DNA of 16,742 nucleotides, from positions 1 to 16,742 of the forward strand of contig JAUYBT010000063.1 of the NCBI GenBank assembly GCA_030692905.1, read 5' to 3'. Every line of letters begins with the position of its first letter. The first letter of the stretch is position 1. The position numbers were made by a program, and so were the translations under genes. A model generated the notes under the pieces. The model was not told where the DNA came from. It saw nothing but the letters and a program-made list of their open reading frames with translations, and searched no databases. This DNA is from Bacteroidales bacterium. Lineage in GTDB: Bacteria > Bacteroidota > Bacteroidia > Bacteroidales > VadinHA17. Shown here piece by piece: positions 6,982-15,198 of this stretch.

Positions 6982-7138
6982 ATTTACTCCCCCAGCCTCC
7001 CTTTTGAAATCTACCTCACCCCAACCCCTCTCCCAAGGGAGAGGGGTTAAGCCAAAGAATATCAATTAGTTACCCCCTTCTCCCCTGGGAGAAGGGGGCA
7101 GGGGGATGAGGTGGATTCAGTGGGGGATGGGGGGTTAA
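6982..7138. repeat. Near-palindromic C/G-rich intergenic element with two perfect hairpins
   Basis: Between the convergent hflX and asd genes lie two perfect 12-bp hairpins. The first pairs 7023-7034 with 7037-7048 (AACCCCTCTCCC type). The second pairs 7073-7084 with 7087-7098 (CCCCCTTCTCCC type). They are enclosed by long imperfect arms: about 6985-7020 pairs with 7101-7138, for example ATCTACCTCACCCC against GGGGGATGAGGTGGAT. The whole can fold as a branched cruciform. A CTCACCCCAACCCCTCTCCC core is a familiar intergenic repeat in many bacterial genomes. It probably serves as a terminator for both genes. The right arm just reaches the asd stop codon. Confidence 0.85.
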
Positions 7139-8124
7139 TATAATTTATTTGCAGCCATATATTCAGCTATCTGCACTGCGTTGGTTGCAGCGCCTTTTCT
7201 GATATTATCTGAAACGATCCATATATTCAGACATTTTTCTTTCGACAGATCCCTTCTGATCCTTCCCACAAAAACCTCATCCCTGTTATGTGCCATGATT
7301 GGCATAGGATATTTGTTTTCTGAGGGATTATCATAGACAATAACCCCTGGAAACCGGCTGATAAGCTGCCTGACATCATCAATATTGAAATCCTTCTCAA
7401 ACTCAATATTTACAGCTTCCGAATGTCCACCAACTACCGGGATTCTTACTACTGTGGCAGTAACCTGTATAGTCTGATCTTCAAGTATTTTACGGGTTTC
7501 ATCAATCAGTTTCTGCTCTTCTGTTGTATATCCGTCGGGCTGAAAGGATCCTCCGTGGGGAAAGCAGTTTTTGTCAATAGGGTGAGCATAAGCCATCTCT
7601 CCCTTGATTCCAAGTCTTTCATTCTCCATCTGGGCAACAGCTTTTACACCTGTACCGGTTACCGATTGATATGTTGCAACAACAAGGCGCTTAATTTTAT
7701 ATTTTCTGTGAAGTGGCGCCAATGCCATAACCATCTGTATCGTCGAACAGTTTGGATTAGCAATTATCCGGTCACCCTTTTTTAAAATATGACTGTTGAT
7801 CTCAGGAACAATTAAAGGGATGTTTTTATTCATGCGCCAGTACGAAGAATTGTCAATTACAACAGTTCCGTTTTTTGCAAAAACCGGGGCCCATTCCTTT
7901 GATGTTGATGCACCTGCCGAAAAAATTGCAAATTCAGGTCTGGCTTCAACCGCTTCCATAACACTTACTACCTTAACAGCCTTCCCCTTGAAGATTACCT
8001 CTTTACCTACCGACCGCTCAGAAGCGGCAGGGATCAGTTGTGATATAGGGAAATTTCTTTCCTCAAGCACCTTCATCATTGTCCGGCCAACCATCCCGGT
8101 GGCTCCTACAACAGCTGTTTTCAT
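7135..8124 (-). CDS. asd: Aspartate-semialdehyde dehydrogenase
   Basis: This enzyme reduces beta-aspartyl phosphate to aspartate semialdehyde with NADPH, at the branch point to lysine, diaminopimelate, methionine and threonine. The N-terminus holds the NADP-binding GATGMVGRTMM motif. The active-site cysteine lies in ANPNCST (Cys126) and the catalytic histidine in RIPVVGGHSEAVNIEF (His234). The C-terminal SDNIRKGAATNAVQIAE is the usual family ending. At 329 residues it has full length. Two adjacent ATG codons exist (8127 and 8124), and I take the second because relatives begin MK-AVVGATG. It is a single gene, divergent from the lamin-tail gene. The palindrome beyond its stop should end transcription. 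All expected catalytic residues are present. Confidence 0.96.
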   Translation of the reverse strand: MKTAVVGATGMVGRTMMKVLEERNFPISQLIPAASERSVGKEVIFKGKAVKVVSVMEAVEARPEFAIFSAGASTSKEWAPVFAKNGTVVIDNSSYWRMNKNIPLIVPEINSHILKKGDRIIANPNCSTIQMVMALAPLHRKYKIKRLVVATYQSVTGTGVKAVAQMENERLGIKGEMAYAHPIDKNCFPHGGSFQPDGYTTEEQKLIDETRKILEDQTIQVTATVVRIPVVGGHSEAVNIEFEKDFNIDDVRQLISRFPGVIVYDNPSENKYPMPIMAHNRDEVFVGRIRRDLSKEKCLNIWIVSDNIRKGAATNAVQIAEYMAANKLY

Positions 8125-8313
8125 CATAATATAATTTTGATTTTAAAGGTATGATGGAGCCCCCATGTTGATTGAATTCCATTTATCCGTGTTTGTTCTT
8201 GAAAACATGTGGGGTTCATAGTTAATTGTTTGGAATAATTAAAATTATTATTTAAATTTACTTTGACATTAAAAACGGTCAAAATTAACTTTTTTTTCAA
8301 TTCGTCGCGCTGC

Positions 8314-10932
8314 ATGAAAAAAGTTATTTTACTGGCTTTATTAATGCCTTTTACGGCATTTGGCCAGATTATTGAAAATTTTGAATCCGGGAATATTAAT
8401 AACTGGGTACAAAACATTGATGGACGGTGGAAAGCTGATTCATCAGGAAGTATTTCAGGAAGATTTTCATTACATCATGTATTCGATAACCCCGATGCTG
8501 GCACTGACAGGATCGGAATCCCGATTAAAAATCTGCATCCGTCACAGGGCTTGACCAGGTGGACTTTTCTTATCAGGCATGGTTATGATCCTTCATCATC
8601 AAATAACTGGTCGGTATTTCTGTTGTCCGATACTGAACCTGCGACTATGTCAGCAGAAGGCGGTACCAATGGCTTTGCCCTTGGTGTTAACCTGACCGGA
8701 TATGATGACACTCTCCGTCTCTGGAAAATAAAAGGCAATGTATTAACAACTGTAATAAATTGCAGGATAAACTGGCAGACCGCAATCGGGATAACCTATG
8801 CTGTGAAAATTATAGTTGAAAGATCACAGGAAGGAAATTGGTCTGTTTCAGTTTACCGGTTGAATGGGAATCTTATAAGTGCAGCATCAGGTGCCAACAG
8901 TGAATTATTTAGTCCGGGCTGGTTTGGAGTATATTACAGATACTCATCCACCCGCGACCGGCTTCTATGGATCGATGATATAAGTATTGAAGGTAATTTC
9001 TATGAAGATAATGAAGCGCCTGTCGTCACCGGATGTGAAGTGTCAGGAAAGAATGCAGTAGAAATTACTTTTAATGAAGAACCTGCAAACGAATTGATGT
9101 TGCCGGGAAATTTTTCATTAAATGCAGGAGAAAACCGATCTATATACATTGCAAAGAAAAAGGAATTAACCTATAAAATTGTATTTGCTGATACGCTCAT
9201 TAACAAATCATTAAACACATTGACAATCAATAAATTGTGTGATAAGTCTGGAAATTGTACCGCAAATATTCAAGTGCCATTTACCCCTGTGTGGGCGGTG
9301 GCGGGAGATGTGATAATCTCAGAAATTATGGCTGATCCGTCGCCTGAGGTCTCTCTCCCCGGGAAAGAATATCTTGAAATAACCAACAGAACAGAATATT
9401 CATTCAACCTGGCATACTGGAAACTCTCATCTGAAGGTCAGAATGCGCTTTTCCCTGAGATTATTATCAATCCTTCAGATATCATAATAATATGTTTAAT
9501 ACAGGATACTTCATTTTTTACAAAATACGGAAGAGTGACAGGATTGAAGCAATTTCCCACGCTGACCGATGGAGGGAGAATCTTGTGCCTGTCCGACAGT
9601 TCGGGCAATCTGATCCATGGCGTGGAATATTCTTCAGACTGGTACAGCGATGAATTAAAATCCGGAGGTGGCTGGTCGCTTGAGATGATAGATACACATT
9701 TCCCCTTTTTTCAGGAAGGGAACTGGATCACATCTTCATCGCGGAAAGGTGGTACCCCGGGATCGGTCAATTCTGTATCGCACAGCAATCCGGATATTTC
9801 ATTTTACGGAATTCAGAATGTGTTTCCTGATGACAGCATTAATATTACTGTCAGATTTTCTGAGCCGGTCTTTAACCTTTCCGAAAAGATTAAAAGCATT
9901 AAGATCGGGGGGAAGGGAATTATTGATCTTTATCCGACCGACCCGCTTCTTCGTGAGTTCTCGATTAAAGCAGCTGATCCACTTCTCAGGGGAGATCTTT
10001 ATCAACTTGATATTTCAGCCGGAATAAAAGATTTTGCAGGAAACGGGATGCAGAGTGAAAGTTTTAAATTTGGATTACCTGAGCCACCTGAACCAGGAGA
10101 TATACTGTTTAACGAGCTTCTTTTTAATCCATTGCCCGGTGATCCGGATTATATTGAGTTATTTAACTGTTCCGGGAAAGTTGTCGATGCCTCACGACTT
10201 CAGCTTGTTTCTGTTAATGATGCCACGGGTGATACTTCTGTAATTACAATGATCTCTGATGTTAAGAGGTGTATAATGCCAGGTTCATATTATGCCATTA
10301 CTACTGACAAGGAAAAAATTTCCAGCAGATATTTCTCCTCAGAGCCTGAATATCTCTTTGAGATCGGATCTCTTCCCTCAATGTCTGATAATAAAGGGCA
10401 CCTGATCCTTTATAACAAGGAACTGGACAGGATTGATGAGGTTTTCTACAATGAAAAAATGCACTATTCCCTTCTGTCGGGATATGAAGGCGTTGCACTT
10501 GAAAAGATCCGTCCGGAGAATAAATCTGAGGAAGCTATTAACTGGCATTCTGCATCGGAGAGTGCGGGTTGGGGCACCCCCGGTGCTCCGAATTCAGTAT
10601 TTGTTGAATTGCCCACAACTTCTGACAAAGTGGGTTTTTCATCATCGAAAATAACTCCCGATAATGATGGGTATGAAGATTTTCTTATGATCCGGTTCAG
10701 CCTGACCGGGAATGGTAATGTTATTTCAGTGATGGTTTTTGATGAAACCGGAAACTATGTTAAGAAGATTGCAACAAATATGTTAGCAGGGCCTGAAGCA
10801 TCGGTAACCTGGGATGGAACCGCAGATGACGGCTCTCCTGTTAATACCGGAATTTACATTGTTTTCATAACTCTTTATGACGATACCGGCAAAACAGACA
10901 AGTGGAAAAGAGTATGCACAGTTTTAAGATAA
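8314..10932 (+). CDS. Secreted multidomain protein with two lamin-tail domains
   Basis: The 872-residue product starts with a signal peptide (MKKVILLALLMPFTAFGQ). The frame extends upstream to an ATG at 8263, but that would bury the signal peptide, so 8314 is preferred. Domains in order, by sequence character: a jelly-roll/LamG-like domain at about 20-230; a Big_5-like Ig domain at about 234-325 (APVVTGCEVSGKNAVEITFNE); a first lamin-tail domain at about 329-487 (GDVIISEIMADPSPE to GTPGSVNS); a second Big_5-like domain at about 494-590; a second lamin-tail domain at about 593-760 (GDILFNELLFNPLPGDPDYIEL to GTPGAPNS); and a FlgD-like Ig ending at about 775-872 (ITPDNDGYEDFL, DGSPVNTGIYI). Bacterial lamin-tail domains often accompany secreted nucleases or adhesive surface proteins. 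No catalytic domain is seen here, so an adhesive or structural role is inferred. Export across the outer membrane, perhaps by the type IX system, is possible but unproven. Confidence 0.85.
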   Translation: MKKVILLALLMPFTAFGQIIENFESGNINNWVQNIDGRWKADSSGSISGRFSLHHVFDNPDAGTDRIGIPIKNLHPSQGLTRWTFLIRHGYDPSSSNNWSVFLLSDTEPATMSAEGGTNGFALGVNLTGYDDTLRLWKIKGNVLTTVINCRINWQTAIGITYAVKIIVERSQEGNWSVSVYRLNGNLISAASGANSELFSPGWFGVYYRYSSTRDRLLWIDDISIEGNFYEDNEAPVVTGCEVSGKNAVEITFNEEPANELMLPGNFSLNAGENRSIYIAKKKELTYKIVFADTLINKSLNTLTINKLCDKSGNCTANIQVPFTPVWAVAGDVIISEIMADPSPEVSLPGKEYLEITNRTEYSFNLAYWKLSSEGQNALFPEIIINPSDIIIICLIQDTSFFTKYGRVTGLKQFPTLTDGGRILCLSDSSGNLIHGVEYSSDWYSDELKSGGGWSLEMIDTHFPFFQEGNWITSSSRKGGTPGSVNSVSHSNPDISFYGIQNVFPDDSINITVRFSEPVFNLSEKIKSIKIGGKGIIDLYPTDPLLREFSIKAADPLLRGDLYQLDISAGIKDFAGNGMQSESFKFGLPEPPEPGDILFNELLFNPLPGDPDYIELFNCSGKVVDASRLQLVSVNDATGDTSVITMISDVKRCIMPGSYYAITTDKEKISSRYFSSEPEYLFEIGSLPSMSDNKGHLILYNKELDRIDEVFYNEKMHYSLLSGYEGVALEKIRPENKSEEAINWHSASESAGWGTPGAPNSVFVELPTTSDKVGFSSSKITPDNDGYEDFLMIRFSLTGNGNVISVMVFDETGNYVKKIATNMLAGPEASVTWDGTADDGSPVNTGIYIVFITLYDDTGKTDKWKRVCTVLR

Positions 10933-10944
10933 ATTATTCCGGAA

Positions 10945-11757
10945 TTATTGCAAAGACGAAATCATCTCAGTCATAATAGTTGTCATGCGGGCTTCGGTCT
11001 TGGCAGCCTCGTTCTGAACTGATTCGTGTGTTGTATATTCAATTTTTCCTTCAACACCCAGATCAGTAATTACACTGACTGCAAAACATGGCAGGTTCAT
11101 GTGGCGTGCAATTATAACCTCAGGAGCCGTTGACATTCCCACTGCATCGGCACCGATTATCCTGAAATATTTGTATTCGGCTGGTGTTTCAAAAGTGGGA
11201 CCACTGGTAGAGAGATAGACACCTTTATGTATCCTTATATTATGTTCCTGAGCGATAAGTAATGCTTTCTTAATAAGGTACTTATCGTATGCTTCACCCA
11301 TATCGGGGAAACGGGCACCTATACGATCATCATTCGGACCAACCAGTGGATTTGGCAGCAGGTTAATATGATCAGTTATTATCATTATATCACCTATCTG
11401 AAATGAGGGATTGACCCCTCCTGCAGCATTTGAAAGAAAAAGACAGCTTATACCGAGATACTTTAGAACCCTTACCGGTAATGCAACCTGTTCGGGTTCA
11501 AAACCTTCATAATAATGGAATCTCCCCTTCATGGCAACGATTTTTTTCCTGCCGAAATCACCATAAATCAGCTTGCCGGCATGACCTTCAACTGTAGCAA
11601 CAGGAAAGTTGGGGATATCTTTATAATCTATCTCAATCCGGTTTTCAATTTTTGCAGTAAGTCCGCCAAGTCCGGTACCAAGAATAATACCCGCATCAGG
11701 GTTTATTATCCCTTTAGCCTTCAGAAACTCTGTCGTTTGGTTTATTTTTTCTAACAT
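10945..11757 (-). CDS. Purine-nucleoside phosphorylase (trimeric PNP family)
   Basis: The 270-residue enzyme cleaves purine (deoxy)nucleosides with phosphate in purine salvage. Family motifs are in order: GIILGTGLGGL, VEGHAGKLIYGDFG, GRFHYYEG, SNAAGGVNPSF, STSGPTFETPAEY, GADAVGMSTAPE and AVSVITDLG. The residues matching human Glu201 and Met219 are present (Glu190, Met208). The position of human Asn243, which reads the purine 6-substituent, is Asp232. Relatives begin MLEKI, so I take the ATG at 11757; another at 11763 is possible. The start lies inside the 3' end of lpxK (44-base overlap), so it is translationally coupled as the last gene of sppA-lpxK-pnp. Only 12 bases separate its stop from that of the convergent lamin-tail gene. 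Confidence 0.93.
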   Translation of the reverse strand: MLEKINQTTEFLKAKGIINPDAGIILGTGLGGLTAKIENRIEIDYKDIPNFPVATVEGHAGKLIYGDFGRKKIVAMKGRFHYYEGFEPEQVALPVRVLKYLGISCLFLSNAAGGVNPSFQIGDIMIITDHINLLPNPLVGPNDDRIGARFPDMGEAYDKYLIKKALLIAQEHNIRIHKGVYLSTSGPTFETPAEYKYFRIIGADAVGMSTAPEVIIARHMNLPCFAVSVITDLGVEGKIEYTTHESVQNEAAKTEARMTTIMTEMISSLQ

Positions 11758-12814
11758 AATCAACTATCAGATTATCAAACTCATCCTTGGCGTCATTCAA
11801 AAAATGTATTCCTATAGGAATGTAAAAAAATGCCGATCTGATCGGTTCTGCAATATTAGTAAATTCCCGCAACCTTATAGCATCCTTTTCTGTTGTAATC
11901 AGATACTTTACCGGGGACTTAAGATCCATATAAGCTGAGGAAATACTAATTATATCCTTTTCATTAAAATTATAATGGTCGGGGAATGATAGATGGATTA
12001 TCTCCCCGGTAGTATTCTGAAGATACTCTTTAAGTGGAAGAGGATTAGCTATTCCCGTGATGAGAACAATTCCACAGTTTTCACATTGTGAAAAGTCTAA
12101 ATGAGTTTCTACCGGATCTTTGTTGTCAAATACAGGCAGGGGAGCTTTATATGTAAGTGACGTAAAATAAAGATTCTGATAAGGAGATATGTCGACCTCT
12201 TTTAAAATAAGTCTTCTTTGGATAGGACTAATATTTTCAGGAGATTTGGTAATCAGAATGATATCGGCTCTTCTCTTGTTTCCGATGCTTTCCCTCAGGT
12301 TCCCATAAGGCATCATATGGTCTCTCACAATCAGCCTTTCAAAGTCGGAAAGCAGTATTGAAAATCCGGGTGTAATTCTTCTGTGCTGGAAGCCGTCATC
12401 CAGAATTATTACTTCCGTTTCAGGATTTCCCTCCAGAATCTTGTTTACCCCATGAACCCGGTTTATGTCAACTGTCACCAGAACATCAGGAAACTTCCGG
12501 AATATCTGCATAGGCTCATCACCAATATCGCTGACAAAAGATGATGATGAGACGATTCTGAAATCCCGGGTTTTTCTTTTATATCCTCTGCTGAGGGTGG
12601 CCACCTTGAAGTTTTCCCTGAGCAATCCTATAAGGTATTCAGCATGTGGGGTTTTGCCGGTTCCTCCTACAGTTATATTTCCGACACAAATAACAGGAAG
12701 ATGGAACTCCACAGATGGGAGAATACCGGTATTGTACAAAAAATTCCTGATACCGGTGATCAGCCCGTAAATGAGAGAAACCGGATAGAGGAAAATATTC
12801 TTGTTTTTTCCCAT
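11714..12814 (-). CDS. lpxK: Tetraacyldisaccharide 4'-kinase (lipid A synthesis)
   Basis: LpxK phosphorylates the 4' position of the lipid A disaccharide, a late cytoplasmic-face step that yields lipid IVA-type precursors. The 366-residue protein has the N-terminal membrane-associated segment (FLYPVSLIYGLITGIRNFLY), the P-loop VGNITVGGTGKTP at about 44-56, LSRGYKRKT, the GDEPMQ motif near residue 98, and the conserved DDGFQHRRI at 139-147. Length is normal for the family. It starts 3 bases after the sppA stop, and its end overlaps the pnp start, which makes a three-gene operon. No other lpx gene is nearby, so the clustering is not by pathway. The presence of lpxK shows a lipopolysaccharide-bearing outer membrane. 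Confidence 0.96.
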   Translation of the reverse strand: MGKNKNIFLYPVSLIYGLITGIRNFLYNTGILPSVEFHLPVICVGNITVGGTGKTPHAEYLIGLLRENFKVATLSRGYKRKTRDFRIVSSSSFVSDIGDEPMQIFRKFPDVLVTVDINRVHGVNKILEGNPETEVIILDDGFQHRRITPGFSILLSDFERLIVRDHMMPYGNLRESIGNKRRADIILITKSPENISPIQRRLILKEVDISPYQNLYFTSLTYKAPLPVFDNKDPVETHLDFSQCENCGIVLITGIANPLPLKEYLQNTTGEIIHLSFPDHYNFNEKDIISISSAYMDLKSPVKYLITTEKDAIRLREFTNIAEPIRSAFFYIPIGIHFLNDAKDEFDNLIVDYVRKNKPNDRVSEG

Positions 12815-12817
12815 ATA

Positions 12818-14587
12818 TTAATGGATCTCAATAAAATATGGCAACCGTGCCTGTATCCCTGACAGGTCTTTGATTTCCTGTATAATATTATAATATTTAA
12901 CCGATTCACCCAGTTCTCTTTTTAAGATACTCATCCTTAACTCTCCGCTAAGTTGTGAGAGCAACCTGATATAAGGGTCCTCAATTACAGGCAGTTCTCT
13001 TACTGACCAGGAATCAACACCTGCCAGATCTGCAGCACCTTTAATGGCAGCTTTTAGTCCTCCGATTTCATCAACAAGACCAATTTTCTGAGCGCTGGTT
13101 CCGCTCCACACCCTGCCTTGTCCGATGCTGTCAACCGATTCAGTGGTCATCTTCCGTCCTGATGCAACTTTACCTACGAAATCGCTGTACACCTTTTCAA
13201 TACTCATCTGCATTACCTCTTTCTCATAAATATTCATAGGCCTGTATATCGAGGGGAAATCTGAATTTTTATTTGTATTAACAATTTCTGTCGAAAGTCC
13301 AAGTTTTTGTTCCAGAAGTTTTCCGGCATTTGGTATCAGACCGAATACGCCGATTGATCCTGTAATAGTTGTCGGATTAGTATAAATTTTTGTAGCAGGA
13401 GCAGAGATGAAATATCCTCCTGAGGCAGCATAATTTCCCATCGAGATCACCACCGGTTTAGCTTTCGCAGCAAGTTCCAGTTCACGCCATATAATATCTG
13501 AAGCAATTGCATTACCTCCGGGTGAGTTGACCCTTAAAACAATTGCTTTTACTGATGAGTCGAGCCTGACTTTCCTGATCACATCAGCATAATGATTTCC
13601 CCCGATATTTTTTTCGTTTCCCTTACCCATAACAATAGTTCCCGATGCGTAAACAACAGCTATCCTGTTTTTTACAGAAATAGTTTTGTTAGGATCCGGG
13701 ACTTTACTGTATTTGATCATCGATACCAGGTTGAGATCTTTATCTGTGCTAATTCCCGACAGGGCTTTAAGTGTATCAATTAATGCATCGCGAAACATCA
13801 GTCCGTCAACAAGTTTATTATCGAGGGCATTAGCTGCGATGTTCCCGGTCAGTCTATCAGCAAGCAGATTAAGCTGATCAGCAGGGATATTTCGAGATTC
13901 AGAGATGGATTTGATAACATGAGCCCATATCGATCCTGCGTAATCTTTTATCTGAGCCTTATTTTCTTCACTTAATTTATCCAGAATAAAAGGTTCGACG
14001 GCACCTTTAAACTTACCATGACGAGTTACCTGGACTTCCACTCCAAGCTTTTCCAGCGCTTTTTTATAAAACATAATATCGCTGCTTAACCCCTTGAAAT
14101 CTACCATCGATCCCGGATTAATATAGATCTTATCGGCAGCAGTCGACAAATAATAGCACTCCTGTGTAAGGACATAGTCAGAATAGGAGATGACAAATTT
14201 CCCGTCCATCCTGAATTTTTCAAGAGCATTCCTTATCTCTCCCATTGTTGCCCAGCCTGAAGGAAGAAGTCCGTTTTCAATCAAAATTCCCTTGATCTTG
14301 CTATCGGTGGATGCTTTTTCAATGTTTTGCAGAATTTCGTTCAATCCGGGAGCAGGTGTAAATGTCATATTAAACAGGTCAATCCCGGCAAGTGGATTCT
14401 GATTCCCCCTGTCAGGGATTATGACTCCGGCTTTCAGAACCAGGATGGAATTGTCACTTATTGAAGCGGGTTTGTCACCCGATGCTACAAGCGCACTGAT
14501 ACTTGCAATCATTGTAATAAAGAAGAGAATTGATGCGATTATTATCCCTGTAATGGTTGCAAGGGTGTATTTAAGGAAATTTTTCAT
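12818..14587 (-). CDS. sppA: Signal peptide peptidase SppA, 67-kDa type
   Basis: SppA is a membrane-bound serine protease (family S49) that degrades signal peptides left after secretion. This 589-residue protein has the double-domain form. An N-terminal membrane helix spans about residues 8-33. A first S49 domain carries the general-base lysine in GKFKGAVEPF (Lys194). A second S49 domain carries the nucleophile in MGNYAASGGYF (Ser389), followed by TNPTTITGSIGVFG. NSPGG, the oxyanion-type loop, precedes it. The catalytic pair matches the Lys/Ser dyad of the E. coli enzyme. It is the first gene of the sppA-lpxK-pnp operon and is divergent from folK across about 98 bases. No clear -7 box on its strand was found. 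Confidence 0.95.
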   Translation of the reverse strand: MKNFLKYTLATITGIIIASILFFITMIASISALVASGDKPASISDNSILVLKAGVIIPDRGNQNPLAGIDLFNMTFTPAPGLNEILQNIEKASTDSKIKGILIENGLLPSGWATMGEIRNALEKFRMDGKFVISYSDYVLTQECYYLSTAADKIYINPGSMVDFKGLSSDIMFYKKALEKLGVEVQVTRHGKFKGAVEPFILDKLSEENKAQIKDYAGSIWAHVIKSISESRNIPADQLNLLADRLTGNIAANALDNKLVDGLMFRDALIDTLKALSGISTDKDLNLVSMIKYSKVPDPNKTISVKNRIAVVYASGTIVMGKGNEKNIGGNHYADVIRKVRLDSSVKAIVLRVNSPGGNAIASDIIWRELELAAKAKPVVISMGNYAASGGYFISAPATKIYTNPTTITGSIGVFGLIPNAGKLLEQKLGLSTEIVNTNKNSDFPSIYRPMNIYEKEVMQMSIEKVYSDFVGKVASGRKMTTESVDSIGQGRVWSGTSAQKIGLVDEIGGLKAAIKGAADLAGVDSWSVRELPVIEDPYIRLLSQLSGELRMSILKRELGESVKYYNIIQEIKDLSGIQARLPYFIEIH

Positions 14588-14639
14588 TTTTGGAACGCTT
14601 TAGTGAAATGGATTTTAAATATATAAAAAACAAAATGAA

Positions 14640-14672
14640 TTTGTAAAGGTACGTATGTATTTAATACTTTTG
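14640..14672 (+). promoter_or_regulatory. Promoter for folK
   Basis: TTTG at 14640-14643 and TACTTTTG at 14665-14672, separated by 21 bases, fit the TTG / TAnnTTTG pattern. The expected transcript start, near 14679, would leave a leader of only about 7-13 bases, depending on which of the two ATG codons starts folK. Confidence 0.5.
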
Positions 14673-14685
14673 ATAAGAGATTGAT

Positions 14686-15198
14686 ATGATTATGAATATA
14701 GTTTTTCTTGGTATTGGAACAAACCTTGGAAACAGGGGAAACAACTTAAAAGAGGCAATTGCCAGGATTGAGGAACATATCGGTCCGGTATTGAAATCTT
14801 CATCTGTTTATGAAACTGAGCCCTGGGGTTTTCAGTCCGGGGATGAATTTCTTAATATGGTTGTGAAAGTTGAAACGAAGCTGATCCCCGCCGGATTACT
14901 GGAAAGAATTCTGATGATCGAATCACTATTGGGCAGAGTCAAAGGTGAAAAACAATACTCATCAAGGGTGATAGATATCGATATCCTTCTTTATGAAGGT
15001 ATGGTGATTGATGAAAAAAGTCTTAAAATTCCTCATCCTCTAATGCATAAAAGGAAGTTTGTGTTGGTTCCATTATGTGAGATTGAGCCTGAATTGGTAC
15101 ATCCGGTTTTAAATCAATCTATTGCATTCTTGCTGAAAACATGTAAGGATAAGAGCAAAGTTTTACCTCACAACAACCCATTATCAGCAAAACTGTAG
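14686..15198 (+). CDS. folK: 2-amino-4-hydroxy-6-hydroxymethyldihydropteridine pyrophosphokinase (HPPK)
   Basis: FolK transfers pyrophosphate from ATP to hydroxymethyl-dihydropterin, the step before dihydropteroate synthase in folate synthesis. The 170-residue protein carries the expected motifs in order: GIGTNLGNRGNNLKEAI, SSVYETEPWGF, FLNMVVKVET, RVIDIDILLY with the metal-binding Asp pair, and IPHPLMHKRKFVLVPL. The length is usual. The start could also be the ATG at 14692 (MNIVFLGIGT), which matches relatives slightly better. The 3' end overlaps the end of the convergent radC by 31 bases. The other folate genes are not in the window. Confidence 0.96.
   Translation: MIMNIVFLGIGTNLGNRGNNLKEAIARIEEHIGPVLKSSSVYETEPWGFQSGDEFLNMVVKVETKLIPAGLLERILMIESLLGRVKGEKQYSSRVIDIDILLYEGMVIDEKSLKIPHPLMHKRKFVLVPLCEIEPELVHPVLNQSIAFLLKTCKDKSKVLPHNNPLSAKL

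Noticed and set aside
8258..8265. Possible promoter box TTACTTTG before the lamin-tail gene
   Set aside because: It has one mismatch and no TTG at the right spacing, so the evidence is too weak to list as a feature.
8280..8287. Minus-strand TAATTTTG box upstream of asd
   Set aside because: It matches TAnnTTTG, but no -33 element lies at the right distance and the region is AT-rich, so chance is likely.
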